Assembly: GCA_050084985.1 (NCBI GenBank)
Contig: JBITNC010000001.1
Span: 122,822,001 to 122,886,000, forward strand
Length of the DNA: 64,000 nucleotides
From: Nageia nagi
Lineage: Eukaryota; Pinophyta
Direction: 5' to 3'
Numbering within the stretch: the first letter of the stretch is position 1; each line of letters begins with the position of its first letter. Below, one piece after another: positions 21,625-34,639 of the stretch. The translations under genes and the position numbers were made by a program. A model generated the notes under the pieces. It was not told where the DNA came from, did not search any database, and worked only from the letters and a program-made list of their open reading frames with translations.

Positions 21625-23499
21625 TAATACTCTAGCTCATCCTCAAGCTACATATTAGTATTTTATGCCATTGATTATAAATTTTCAATGTAGGAAGTCT
21701 TAGTGAAGTTGCTCTTGATTTATTCTTTAGATCCTAGTGATAAGACTCACACTTATTCTTTTGCATTAGGTTTCCCTTTGCTTTGTATTCATGGGAAATG
21801 AATCATTAATTGGCATAAAATAGTTACTATAATCATACACCAATTATTTTTTTGGTAATCGATCTCTCATCCACTTGATATCATGTAGTTGTACCAAAGT
21901 GTTGATTGGTATGGATCTAAAAGAATGTCAAAACCAATAGTTGGTCACATAGTCCAAAATAAATAAATAATGAGCATTAAGTTTTATAAGTAACTTCTCT
22001 CTATTAGGATTTGTAACACTTTTTGTAAATCCAAAGTCACCATAGTGTAGATAGGATCTTTCTATCTTATCAATTATGCCTTTTGTGCTTTTAATATTTG
22101 AGTGAATGTTTTGGAAATTTCTTTTAGTCTATGAATGCTTCAAATCTATCATTAAATTCGAGTTCTTTAAAATCCAAACACTTTTGGATTACAATTTTTT
22201 GAGTTGTAAGGCATTTTTAAATATTTAGTGTAACCAAACCCTATTCTCACATGTGGAAACCTTACCATGGTCCATCTTGATACTCCTTCACTCGTTAGAG
22301 GGCATTGAATCTAGTATTCTTTTAGGGTGGTATTCTAGAGGCCTTCTTGATGTGCATTTTAGCCATACTTGAGGGGTTTTTTAAAGTTAATATGAGAAAA
22401 TAAATTAGAGTTTGGTGAATTCCCATTCATCCTTTAAAAAAATTTGATGAGCATCTACAATTATTATTAAGTCCTTCTCTTTAACTCTTATTGTCCACCC
22501 ATCTACTTTGGGTTGGTAAGTGGTATATAGTATTAGGCCTCTAATAGGGTAAGTTATTGTAAGGAATTGATGTAGGTCTAATTTGGTACATGAAAAAAAA
22601 TTGAAGGGGATGTGATATGCATCTCAAGATTCATAATAAAATTAATAATGCATTGAATTGATGTTTCTTGGGGAGTGGTGTCTTCCTTAGTGGGAATTTT
22701 CATCTAAGTAAGTCACAAACCACTTCTATTCTTTTTAATAAGTGCCTTATTTTTGTTCATTCCATTTATTGGTTTTTTGTTACCTCCTAGTTTTTAAAAA
22801 CCATTTTTTAGTTATTTCTCAACTTTTTTCTTATGCGAAAAAGAGAGAACCTTCATTATATTACTTCAAAAAAAGATACAATCATTTGTAAAGCCTTCAC
22901 TAATAACTAACTTCTAGTATTTTTAGTGTTATATTGCCTTTCAAAAAAAATCATAAAATAATTATTAACCATGGTACAATATAATTGTATCCTATAATAT
23001 GACTAGTAGGTGAGTTGTCGATGGGCTATTTGAGTTATTATTGAATAGGAATAAGTTCTAGAGGTAGAGGTTCTATCAGGATGAACTTAGGTTAGGTTGC
23101 GTATCATTTTATTTGAAGAATCCATACCTTTGCATTATGATGTATTTTTCTATGAAGAACATCAAGCTAAAATCTGATTTGGAATTCTTGAAGGGCATCA
23201 ATGGGTTTCTTGGTGATTAAATCCTCTAATTTAGTTATTCTATTTAACATGGATACTATTGATTTGTTGTAGCTCCCTGAATGTTTTTCCAAATGTTGAT
23301 TCCCTTTCTTATCTATTTGTTTCCAAGGTTAACACTTAGTTATTGATTATGTTTAACTCTTAGAGTTTGTCAGCTTGTATTGGGAAGTACTTTTAAATTT
23401 CTCTCACCCATGTTTGGAACTCGGTCATATGAGCATTGATATATGATATGTCGATATGTTTTTTCTTATCTATGACTTGCTATATATTTACACAAATGA
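21625..23499 (-). other. Gyp-1 region between PPT and accessory frame
   Basis: About 1.9 kb of diverged AT-rich sequence. It may include the C-terminal part of the accessory frame and 3' untranslated sequence. I recognise no motif. Confidence 0.4.
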
Positions 23500-26353
23500 T
23501 ATTATAACTATAAAAATCAACCTTTAGCTCCTTAATAATTTCTTCCTTCAAACTCTTTTTCTTTCATTTGGTGGAGTTGTTCTAATTCCTATTTAGTGAT
23601 TGCTACCTTTAGACCTCCTTTGTAAGATGGTCAATTTTTTTCTTCATGAATGAAAGTTGCTCCAACTCTTTTGTGAGTCATTATACTTCTTCTTGGATCT
23701 ATTCATTTTGGTCACTCAATCTTGCTTTATTCTATCTTCCTACTTGGAGAGTTGTTTCCTCCATTTCTTTCTCAATGCCTAACCTTCAATCTCCTTATCC
23801 CATTGTTGTTGAAGAGCATGTAGTTCCTTCTCTTTTTGTATCTGAAAGGTATCCATTGTAGCTTGAGTATAATGTTTAAGTTAATTGGTAGTTATAGTAA
23901 TTCTACCAAAATATTAAGCTTCCTTCAGCTACCCATTTTCTTCTTTATATGACCGCACCTCCACCTTGTAAGTGTCTACTATTTTTTCCATCTCCTCCTA
24001 GAATTTTTGTTTCAACATATTGATCTCATGTTGCTTGTGAGTGGAAATTACATTCAAGTTCTCCTTTATGGTATGATTAGGATGTAAATTGATAGAGGGA
24101 AAGTGTTGGTTGAGTATGGTGGTGAATTCGATGATGTAATCAATTTGGTGAGTTTGACGATAGTGGAAGTGACCAATTATTCTAGTTTCTCAGTCAATAT
24201 AATTGGTGGGTTGGAAGGGAAACAAGAATGTTTTTAGAGTTGATGGAAAATCAACTAAACCATCCTCATAAGATCTTGGTTTTCAAACTCCCAATTTTCA
24301 TGGAATGCCTCAATCTTCCTATTCATATCCTCGATGATCTAGTAGTGGTTGAGGATTGAGAAGTGGCCTATATTGACCATATTATTTCATCAATTTCCAA
24401 TAATATGAGCATATAGGATTGTTAAGTTAAGTGGTTTAATAAATTATACAATGGATGTGTGGTATGATTCTAGGTATGAATTGGTCCATGGATGGCTACT
24501 TATTCCTATTCTAATTAAATGGTACGGCAATGATTGTTGGATACTCATTGGTTGTTCCATTAGTTTAATGGTAATGATGGTGGCATATATTAGGTTATGA
24601 TCTTGAGATATAGATAATGTATGGGAAGTGGTGATAGATATTGGTATTAAAATCAATGGGGTAATGGAAACAAAAACATGAACTGACATTGAAGTATAAA
24701 CTAGAATAGGAATTGGGACTAAGGAGTTAAAGATTACTCGTATTATTTGTATTATGTGTATTGAGTCTCCTAGTTGGATGTTTGGTGAAAATTATACTCT
24801 CTCATCAATTATTTTGTGGGTTGATGTTCGATTGTCAAAGACCTCCTTATTTTCCCTTTCAAGAGGTGTTATTGGGTGGTACTCTATAATTATCATTAAC
24901 TTATTTGTAGGCCCTTCATCAATACATTACCTTCTCCATTAGTGTTCTAATATTTCTTCCTTTGTGGTTTAGTATTTGACCCACTCCTTTTTCTTTATCC
25001 CACTTTTTGAGGATTATATATAAAAACATTACCTCCAAGTGTGATGAATTTATCTTATTACACCACAATAATATTTTATTAATGGTCATAAATAGATACA
25101 ATGAACTTTCAAACATTTTTAAATAGATGACGGCCTGATTAGATATCATTGTGTGTCTTTGGATCATATTCTACACTTTGTTGACCCATTCCTTGAAGTT
25201 CACTATTCAACCATGTAGGTCATTATAAACTTTTACTATCAATTGTGTGTTCTCCATATCAATTTGCTCCATTATGCTGATAATTTGCTCCCCTCATTTT
25301 CCTTCTTTTTATCTTACAACTTTGGTTGCACAAAGGGTAGTTTTCAAAGAAAGTACATTTTGATGAGAATGAAGAAAATTATGTACTTGAATACTGAATT
25401 CATCTTCATTATGATTTTGATCAAATTATCATTCTACTTCAATTGCTCCAAAAAGATATCAACAAGGGAAAAACACTTTATGTTGATGCATTATTTTTAG
25501 GCCATCATTAACTATGTTGTGGTAATGCTATTGGCATTGTTGTTATGGTACAATCACTAGGAAATGACTACTATCATCACTTAAATATGGCTAAAGATAA
25601 TCAATGTTAGTTCTATGGCCTTGGTGTTTTTCTTCATACCCATGATCTATTGCACTACCTTAGCTCTTTCAATGTTCCTTCTTACCATCAAATGGTCATA
25701 GTTGACTCCCTCTATCTTTAGCCTAATAACTTGTTCAACCCCTTATTTTATAATTTTATACAACATACTATTGTGGTAACAACCATAGATAAACTTTACT
25801 ATATTCCCATAGGAATAGAAGTTTGACATGTTTAGCAAGTTCAACAAACCTACTATGTCAAAAGCCTTTAGATATTTTGGTGTCAATTTCTCCATGTCTA
25901 GTCATGAATCTAAAACCTTAGGGTTCTTCAATTTCATGTTATTAATGTATGATATGAATTTTTTGATTCCATAAACCTCATATGGTAACTCCATGAGATG
26001 ATAATCAAGTAGACTTTACACAAATTTATCCTTCTCCTAATTTATCATAGGTGGGTCCTTTTTTGTTGCCATTTCCTCTACCTCTATTTCTAGTTCCTCC
26101 ATTAGTGGCTTCTACAACTCTTTACTACTAGTGAATTCATTGATTCATCTACAATGGTGGGATTTCTTTGGTGGGGTTTTATAGTTATGTGGTGTTATCC
26201 TTATATTGTTAAAAATCAGTGAGTCATATTGCATATTGAGTTGGTGGTAACACGGTTTACTTGGTGGGTGTCAGATATATGCAATGGTAGATGAGGTGGT
26301 GTTCCATAGTCATTTATTAGATCAATGGTGGTGTGTTGTTAATCATGTTGGTG
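23500..26353 (-). pseudogene. Gyp-1 accessory reading frame downstream of integrase
   Basis: After the integrase end (about 26985) the minus strand again shows protein-like sequence. From a possible start at 26353 (MAPT) or 26102/26072 (MEELEIEVEEMATKKD) it reads through YEVYGIKKFISYINNMKLK, KLTPKYLKAFDIVGLLNLL, SYGNIVKFIYGCY and VNYDHLMVRRNIERAK at 26040-25580 with only a few stops, most of them TAG/TAA where Gln or Trp would fit. Near 23790-23510 is a heptad-like Lys/Glu-rich part (LTKELEQLSFMKKKIDHLTKEV), a likely coiled coil. I do not recognise the family. Tat and Athila lineages of plants are known to carry extra frames downstream of pol, so this may be such a gene. Confidence 0.55.
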
Positions 26354-26984
26354 CCATGAAAATTAAATATGTGCATCTTGATTTCTACTTCCTACTTGCA
26401 TTAGCTAGTTTCTCAAGTTAAGATTTGAATGCCATGTAATTCTTTTATAGAATCCCAAAGCAACACAAAGCTTTTGCTTGTAATCATGATTTATTTATCA
26501 CATGCAAAGGTAAGGGGGAGATTTTTAATTAATGCATTTAATATTTTATGGTTTAATATTTTTAGCTAAAATTAACTATAAATTTGTGTGTGGGATTTAA
26601 TTGCTTAAAGATGGTGGAATTTCATATGTAGAATTGGAGCGGATGTTGTAATTATTTACAGAGCACTTTTGATAAGCTCAAGAGCATCCAAATTTGTTGG
26701 GAGTTGCCACTACATTATTGGATCTATTGTAGGGGGTGAATTACAACACCATTTAAAAGTTATCACCTAGTTGTCATCATCCCCATAATGAGTGGAAGAG
26801 ATGGGATGGTTAGTGGAGGTAGTAATCCATCGATTTTTATCTAGTTGTAGGTCATATTATTTCATCAATTTTTGTTTCATAGACTTATGAACTATTATTT
26901 TTGGCTTATTTTTATATTACTTTTATGATTTTTCTTAACCCCTATGTACTCCCCAACTTAGAAAGGTTTTGGGTGAGATGCATT
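26354..26984 (-). other. Spacer between Gyp-1 integrase and accessory frame
   Basis: About 630 bp with no recognisable motif in any frame. Confidence 0.4.
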
Positions 26985-28220
26985 TTGTATTGTTTAAGTT
27001 ATTTATATGTTTTATTATATGACTCCTGCATTCTAACAAGTAGTATACTAGTTAATCTATGGCCATTTACAAAACTTGGTCAAATTTATCTATCTAACAT
27101 TCATAGTTGTATGATTCATTATCCTTTAATATTGTGAAAAATGCAAGGTTCAAGCTATCGACTTCCTAATTTTTTAAGATGACATTTATACTGACTATCA
27201 TATAAGAGGACTTGGTCATTGATTTCAATTTTTTTTTTAATATGTCTATCATGATATGCTTTTTGTTGATTTATTTCTTGAATTTGGTTGTATAAAGCTG
27301 TTCATCATGTTTCATCCAATTGGTTGAGAATGAAAATTCATTCTTGTAGTGACCAATTTTCATCAAGTCATGTTACTAGGGCGATTCTTAATGATGAAAC
27401 TTTGAATTTCATAGAGATTGTTACTTAAATTCTATAAACTAAGTAAAATAGTATTTTCTTATTTAATCATTTGTAAGTTGTTATGTACTCCTAGAGTATT
27501 ATTGAAAAATTTTCTTCCCATTCTGATTGATTGATAGATACAATTTTTTTAAATGTTTGCTCGAGAATGTTTTTGATCGCTTTGATGGCTCCATTTAATT
27601 ATGGGTGATACAAGAAACTCCAATTATGCTAAATCATAAACTTAGTAACTCATTAATAGTGTGATTGATGACATATTTCCCTTGATCACTTACAATTTCC
27701 TTTGAATACCCAAACCTTGTAATTATATTTTCATATATGAACTTGGTTGTTGTTAGTGTTGTATAATCTTTGACTACCTATGCTTTTACCCATTGAGTGA
27801 GATATTATACTAGAGTAATAATATATGTTACCCTTGATTTACATTATTGGGGTGATATAGGACTAAAACAATTTATCACCCACTTTTTAAATGGTTGCAA
27901 GGGTAGAACTAGCTAAAGTGGGATTTTGTCTCATGCATATGGTCGATCGATTCATTATCAGATGTCACAACTCTTAGCATAAAAGTGGGTATCATATTGA
28001 ATAGTGGGCCACCATAGTTTGGTTTGTAATACTTTTTACTTGTTATATCTCCATTGAGATTACCTCTAACTATGCCATTATGTGATTTCCTATGAATATC
28101 ATTGCATTCGTGTGGAAGAGCTACACATCGAATTACTTCATCCATACTAATTTTATAGGGTTCACTTGATACAAGAGTGTATGGTATTATTTTAATGAGT
28201 ACTTTTCTTTGCTCTTTCAA
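26985..28220 (-). pseudogene. Gyp-1 integrase
   Basis: From right to left: an open 103-codon stretch (28220-27909) ending in the zinc-binding neighbourhood, with DEVIRCVALPHE and KSHNGIVRGN..KKYYKPNYGGPLF matching the linker and HHCC part; the catalytic core YIITTVEYLTQWVEAQVVKDCTT and FIYENIITRFGYSKEIVSDQGKYVINHT around 27830-27660 with the second catalytic Asp retained; and the C-terminal domain AYHDRHIKKKIEINDQVLLYDSQYKCH...VNGHRL near 27280-27040. Frames change several times. Confidence 0.88.
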
Positions 28221-28399
28221 AGATGGTCATCAAGGAATTATCTTGATGTTAGAAAGGCTTCTATATCTTCTAGATCATCTAGAACTACTAAGACTCAAAA
28301 TAAGTAAGATCCCGGTAAGTCATCAATTTTTGAGGTTTCACCATTATCGATTCTTGATAACGTATCAAATATTGCATTTAAATTACATAGTTTGATAAA

Positions 28400-29715
28400 A
28401 ACTTTGAAGGTGAATTATTGGAATAAGAATAGCCATTGATAGATCCTTCCTTGAATTACCATTTTGTTGAGAAGGTATCTTAAAGCCTCATTATCTATGA
28501 AAAAATAAATGTTATTTCTAGAAAATAATGATGAAATATTTGAAGGGCATATACCATAGCTATTACTTATTTCTTTGTGATTGTAAAATTCTTTTCTACA
28601 TCTTCCATTTTGTAGTTGATGAAATAAATTGGATAGTTGATATTACCTTCCCTCATACTATTCTAATATAGTGCTAATGACTTGAATACTTGCATCTACA
28701 TGAACATGAAATTCCTTAGTCTAGTTAGGAAATATTAGTATTGGGGATTTAGATAATTTGAGTTTCAATAGATCAAAATTTTCTTAGAATTGTTGTGACC
28801 CATAGAATGATCATTTTTTCTTGGTTAAGTCATTTGTAGGGGCATATAAAGCTACATAGTTTTTTATGAACTTTTTGTAATAACCTGTCAATCCTAAAAA
28901 TCTTCTTACTTATTTTATTATTTCAAGTGGGGGTATGTTCACTAGTATCGTAATCTTTGTTGGTTCTACCTTCAATCCTTCCTTATAAATTATATGCCCT
29001 AGTAACACTCCATATGGTGTAGAAAAGTGGTATTTTTTTTTAAATTAAGTGAATATATAGTTATCAACATCATTCAAACATTAGTCTTAGTGTCTAGATG
29101 TGGTTTTCCATCAATCCATATCTTATCCAAACATCTAGCTAAATATTTAGAAAGTCATGAAAAAAGTATTTAAAGGCTTGGATCATGATTCAGGAAAATA
29201 TTACTAGTGTATTTTTAAGCCTAAATGAAATAATGTTGTACATGAATAATCCCCATTCAGTTGTGAATGTTATTTTTAAGCAATATTCCTTTGCAATTTG
29301 GACTTTGTGATATCCAAAAAAACCATCGATGAACAAGTATACTTCATTTCCAGCAATATTTTTTTCTAAGGTTTTTTCTAGGAATGGTATGGGAAAAAGA
29401 TCATGTTTGTAGGCTTCATTAAGCTCCTAAAATTCCACACAAATTCTCATATCCCCTATATATTGATGTTGGATCACTATAGGACTAATCCATTAAGTAT
29501 TATCGATTGGAGATATGATGCTTTCTTCCAATATTTGATCTAATGTTTCCTTTACTTGTGTTCTATAATTTGGGTTCAATTGATATGGTCTTTGTTTTCA
29601 TGGTTTATAGTTGAGTTTTAATCTTATTTGCATGGTTTTGATTTCTTCATTCATTCCCTATATTTCCTATTAATTGGTTTTGATTTCTTCATTCATTCCC
29701 TATATTGATGATCCA
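28400..29715 (-). pseudogene. Gyp-1 reverse transcriptase and RNase H
   Basis: RT begins near 29715 (QRPYQLNPNYRTQVKETLDQILEES), continues through DMRICVEF and YLFIDGFFGYHKVQIAKE to ITFTTEWG, and reaches the active site near 29127-29143, where the YLDD box reads stop-L-D-V. LGHIIYKEGLKVEPTKI and FLGLTGYYKKFIKNYVALYAP follow (about 29000-28830). RNase H has EFHVHVDAS with its catalytic Asp and EKNFTITKK..AMVYALQIFHHYFL to about 28400. Loss of the second active-site Asp and many stops mark it as dead. Confidence 0.9.
29634..29706 (-). repeat. 42-bp duplication at the RT N-terminus
   Basis: ggttttgatttcttcattc with its following bases occurs at 29634 and again at 29676, a 42-bp step (14 codons), giving the peptide GMNEEIKT twice. 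The frame is preserved. Confidence 0.85.
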
Positions 29716-30764
29716 TACTATGGTTTTGAGTTTTAATAGTATATTAACATAGTTTGAGAATAAATTGGCATTATTATGTGGAATTGAATTGAATTCAACA
29801 CATTAATAGGGCCCCAAGGGTCATATACTTAAGATCAAGTGGGCCCAAGTGTTACTTCTTATCCATTACTCTTACTTTAGTCTGGTGGGTATTATTTCTT
29901 TTCTCTAGGTTTTATTGATGAACTAGCTCTTCTTAGTAACTACTAATTTTAACCACAAGTTCTAACATCATCATTCAAAATTGATGGGCTCTATCTGGGA
30001 TCTTATTGAATCATCACCTACCATCACTTATTTTGGGACCCATTGATTTGAGTTAAAAGTTCTGACATCATCATTCAAAATCGATGGGCACTATCTAGAA
30101 TCTTGTTGAATCATCACTCGTCATCATTTATTTTGAGACCCATTGATTTGAGCCAAAAGTTTTGACATCATCATTCAAAATTTGTGGGTTCTATCTAATA
30201 TCATATTGAATCATCACTTGCCATCATCTATTCTAGGACTCACTGATTTGATCCAAAAGTTCTTACATCATCATTCAAAATTGGTGGACTCTATCTAGGA
30301 TCTTGTTGAATCATCACCCACCACCACTTGGACATAACTTGGACTTATATTCATAAAAACTCTTATATATTATATCTATAACTCTCAAATATTATATCTA
30401 CAAATCTCATATACTATATCTACAACTCTTGAATATTTCCTTAGACTTTTCTCTTCCTTTACATAATTCTTTTATAGATAAAGTTTTTACCTCATTTGAA
30501 TATTAATATGAATTAAGGTAAATCCCTAGGAATTATTACAAAACTCAATCATCTTTGACTAGAAATTTACCAAGAAAAAATACCAAATATAAGGACCCAT
30601 ATATATAATAGTCAAATTATACATACAATAGTCAAATCTTAATAACACCTAGAATTCTTTAGTCTTAGGGCTAATAGAAGACTCAAATTTAATTTTAAAA
30701 AGAAGAGAGTTGGAATAGAAAGAATTTTTTGAAAAGAGTGAAAGAATAAGAGAATGATAATAAG
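29716..30764. other. Junction region between Gyp-1 and Gyp-2
   Basis: Gyp-1 RT homology ends near 29715 and the Gyp-2 accessory frame ends near 30765. The DNA between has no coding signal, contains the 100-bp tandem array, two GGGCCC/GGGGCCC sites near 29800 and a purine-rich run at 30690-30755. By position it could be the 3' LTR of Gyp-2, but I found no matching copy at the right side. Confidence 0.45.
29951..30335. repeat. 100-bp tandem repeat, about 3.8 units
   Basis: The motif aagt followed by acatcatcattcaaaat recurs with the aagt ending at 29960, 30060, 30160 and 30260, an exact 100-bp step. Each unit also contains ctatcta, ttgaatcatcac and gacccattgatttga. The units differ by point changes only, with no length change. 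Confidence 0.93.
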
Positions 30765-33700
30765 TTACCCCAACCTAGAGTGGAATTCTAAAATAATACA
30801 ATCTTTTAGCAGCTCTTGGGGTCTTTGCCTATTGGATAATAAGACCCACCACTTACTTCTTCCAGTAGCTTGTTCAGATGTAGATTTGGTAGGGGTCTTA
30901 GGTGCTAGAATCAACTCTACTAGGAGGAAGGGATGCAATTTTTTATTCAAAATTTTAAGGTCCTAATAGTCAACTTGTGACAAAATAGGGGATGCTTGAA
31001 TCTTTATAGTATCTACTCTAAAACATGTCAAAACATTCTCTAGCCTCATAGCATGTAGGAACCTTGTAATTGCTTTTTAAGTAAGGTCATTTATTTGTTG
31101 TAAATCCAAAATTTACTTATTCAAAAAATACTACTCTAAAAATTGAATGGTATTGGCTACCCAACTGGTAGCACTACCTTGTACATTCTATTCTTCCCAT
31201 AATTTGGGAGCATTCATTTCAATCAAAGAATTAAAGAATTTGTTAATAAATCCTAGTTTTGTTGTGAGTTGGTGTTTACCAATGTCCATATTAAACACCA
31301 AATATTAGAGTTCAACTATATCTCATATCCTCCTCAAATATGATTATCTCGGCCTATGAGTAATGGTAGCTATATCTTTCTTTGTCAAGACTCTTAGCCT
31401 ACTCTACATTTTCTTAATAACTTATCTTGATATATCTAAATCCAACCCATGGAGAGTGGTCTGCATGTTGAACTATTTTATGGCTTGCAATGTCTATTCT
31501 TTTAACAAATATAAATATGTTAAGGTTACCATATTGTCTTTGAATTGGTCCACCAAGGATTTTTGAAAGCCTTTTATTAGTACCAATAGTTTTAAATTAA
31601 CATGAAATAATACGTTATTAGCTGTTATGATATTTTCCAACTAAACCTCAACTTGCTTGACTTTTTGACCATATATAAATGAAGCCTGAGATTTAATATC
31701 TTCTATAGTTTGATTTGCATTGTCTAACTTAGCTTTTATTTCTTTCAAGCTCTTATTAAACTCTAACCTTTGCTTATTAAGCTTTTCAAGTAGGTCTTTA
31801 TTTTTGTTTTACAACCTAGCCACTATTTTATCTTTAAGAGAGCAATCTCTCTTATATTAATCAATTTTCTTATTCAATTTATCTTAGTCTCCATTTTCTA
31901 AAGACTTATTGATCACCATTGAAGTATTTACAAGGAACCTGTATCGATCAATTGTCAAAGCACTCTACATATTCATATCAATTATAGCAATGGGAGTAGC
32001 ATCTATTTGTCCTTTGAAATACATATATGCTATCCTCATATCTCTCATTTATATTACTTTACTCAAAATTCTTGATTGTCGCTCAAGAAGGATATAAGGT
32101 TTATTAACAAAAGTTTTCCAATCAATAGGTTCTACAATTTGTGTAGAAAAAATTGATTTAATCTCCTCCTTGAAGGCTATAAGAATTAAAGAATATGGAG
32201 GAGCATTTACAACTAAAGTGGTCACTATGACCTATAGAATGGATCCTAACTCTTTTGGAGGTGTAGCATGGTAAATTTCTATTTCTTTTTTTGCTTCCTC
32301 CATGACCTTATCTTCATCATCATATTTATCCATTGGGTTTGAGTTTTTTTTCCTTTCAAGTTCATCATTATCATAACCACCATCATCACCCAATCTACCT
32401 TTGACAATAGTTGCTATACATCCACCTGCTCTAAGTACATTTACCCAACCTTATTGAATTTGCATGTGTTCTTTTTCTAGGGCTTCTTTATATTTTGGGA
32501 TTTGTTTTTTTTTGAGAGTTGTTCTTGGGCACCAGTATCTGTACTTTGATGCTCTTGCATTTATTTTGTATGAAATATTTCTACATCTTTTTCCATAGCC
32601 CTCAAAGTTTCTTTTATGATCTTGGTAGGCATAGGTATAGTTCTCTATGACCTAGGCTATATGGTGTGTGGTTTCTTTAATGGTTTTTCCTCCTTCTTTG
32701 GGGTTTGTTGGTTTTGAGCTAGAGTCTAAACTCTCCTTCTTTTCTTTGGAGAAGTCTCTTAGGAAGTAGTAGTAGTAGCATTTGAAGGATTTTGTTTTCC
32801 CTTTTTTGCAAGCTCTTACAAGCTAGATACTTGTCCAACCTCTATTTATTTCACTCCTATAACTAATTTCTCTTAAAATTTAGGAGGAAGAGGTTGGCCA
32901 AATTCTAGTAAAGGATCTTTAGAATATTTAGCCTTCCAAAATTTATCATATTCAAATTTCTCAAATAATTCATTTTCAATATGATGAATCTTTGTTGTAT
33001 GTTCAAATCTAAAATTTATGAAATAATGAATTTTATTAGGGCCTCAACCCAAATCTACTAGCTAGGTGAGGATATCTAGGTTGAGGGAAAAGTCTTTCCA
33101 CTTATTTTCCTAGTTTTTTTATTTCTTTATCCCTTCAAGGGTCATCTAGGCCTTGTTTATGGATGTAAATTCCCATTTTAGGTACATTTCTACTTCTTAC
33201 TCAATTTTATTTACAAAATATTACACATGAGGTATATACTCATGGGAAAACGATGGGTGCTTCTTGATTAACCTTATTAGTTTTATCATATCCCCTAAAG
33301 GATCATACATCCATGGAGCTTCTACCATATCTAATTTAAAATTTTGTACAATAAAATCTATTATACTATCTTTATAACCTACTTTTAAGAGGATAAAATT
33401 TTCAATAGAAGTCAGCACATATATAATAGATTTGAAACTACCCTCGAACCCATACTTGGTCTCAATGGCACATATTTTCCTATCCATCTTTATGAAATAT
33501 AACTAAGGGGTTACATAGATAGGAAAGAAAAAAAGCTTTTCAAAATACCCATACCTTATAATCACAATGCAATCTTTGAGAAACTATCAATCACCAATTT
33601 TGTTTCCTCCTCATAGCTCTTGCATAGTGATCTTGTGCAATCTACTACAGAGTCTTCCTATCAACATTTGCACTATTATTGTATAGATTTTTCTATAAAC

Positions 33701-34639
33701 TCGTAATACAATCTATGCAACTTACTCAGGACTAGCACCCTTAAATCAATCTATACTAGTTTAGTACTTGGTTTTGCTAGCTTAATTGGTAGCCTTACCT
33801 CTATAAGTTTGTCAAGATTTTGATGGGCCAAGAGCCACTAGAGGTACAAAGAGTGTATAAAATCTAACTTTTTAATTTTCAAAAGACATCTCTTTATCTC
33901 ATTAAAAATGAAAGTTAGTAAGTCATAGAAGACATGTGCCTCTATGATATTATAAACCATATGTACCATGGTTTCATCTATTTCTATTTGGGTTTCCTTC
34001 CCCAAGATGATTGCCACTAACTGAAGCACCTCTATATCCCTCTTATTTTTAAATAAAGCAATGTCATAGCTTGGCTATAGCTATTTGGTTTTGTTTCCTT
34101 GATATCTCTCATGAATCTAGTTTATTCTTTCATCTTCATTATTATAAAAATCATTCTTTTCTTTTTTTAAAATCAATATGCTTCTTTCCATGGAAAGTCT
34201 AATCGATTGGAATAGTAAATGTTTGAAGAATAAAATTAGTGTAGTCTAGTATTACTTCAAACTTTAGCTCTAACTCTTCCTCTTATTCTTGTTCCTTGAA
34301 CATTCCTATCTGGTAACCCTATTAGTTATGCCTATGTACCATAAAATATAATAGCTCAAGGTAAGTGAATGATTCATAGGGAACATAATAAGCTAGGCCT
34401 TGGTTAATCATGATGTCTCTATTTAATTGCGCTAATGATTTGTCTTTTCTAATAACTTCAATACTTATATGTTATAGAAGGATGTAATTGGGGTCAGCCT
34501 TACATGTATCAATGTGATTTATCACCCTCATATCAATCCAATTCACCCTTGAAGTATTCTCAAGGTATTCCTCTTACATGGCTATCAGGTCAGCATTGAA
34601 TTAGCTCTATTTCAAAGCTAATGATTTGGAAGTTGCCAT
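30765..34639 (-). pseudogene. Gyp-2 accessory reading frame downstream of integrase
   Basis: A long protein-like region of about 1,290 codons read from an ATG at 34639 (MATSKSLALK). Better-kept parts: EEYLENTSRVNWIDMRVINH (about 34560), open stretches 34029-33838 (ILGKETQIEIDETMVHMVYN, EIKRCLLKIKKLDFIHSLYL) and 33487-33221 (MDRKICAIETKYGFEGSFKS), a FEYDKFWKAKYSKDPLLEFG block near 32920, a Lys/Ser/Thr-rich part with the NLS-like SPKKRRRV at 32754-32731, and a coiled coil near 31850-31650 (NKDLLEKLNKQRLEFNKSLK). Stops mostly fall where Gln or Trp would fit. I do not recognise the family; the N-terminal half has the general look of plant transposon-associated proteins. Ownership by Gyp-2 rests on position only. 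Confidence 0.6.
32731..32754 (-). other. NLS-like basic motif in the accessory frame
   Basis: Minus strand encodes SPKKRRRV, resembling a monopartite nuclear localisation signal. Flanked by Ser/Thr/Asn-rich sequence. Confidence 0.5.

Noticed and set aside
29716-30764. Possible ~1 kb LTR of Gyp-2 containing the 100-bp array
   Set aside because: Position is suitable, but there is no partner on the right side and no clear PPT or terminal TG...CA.
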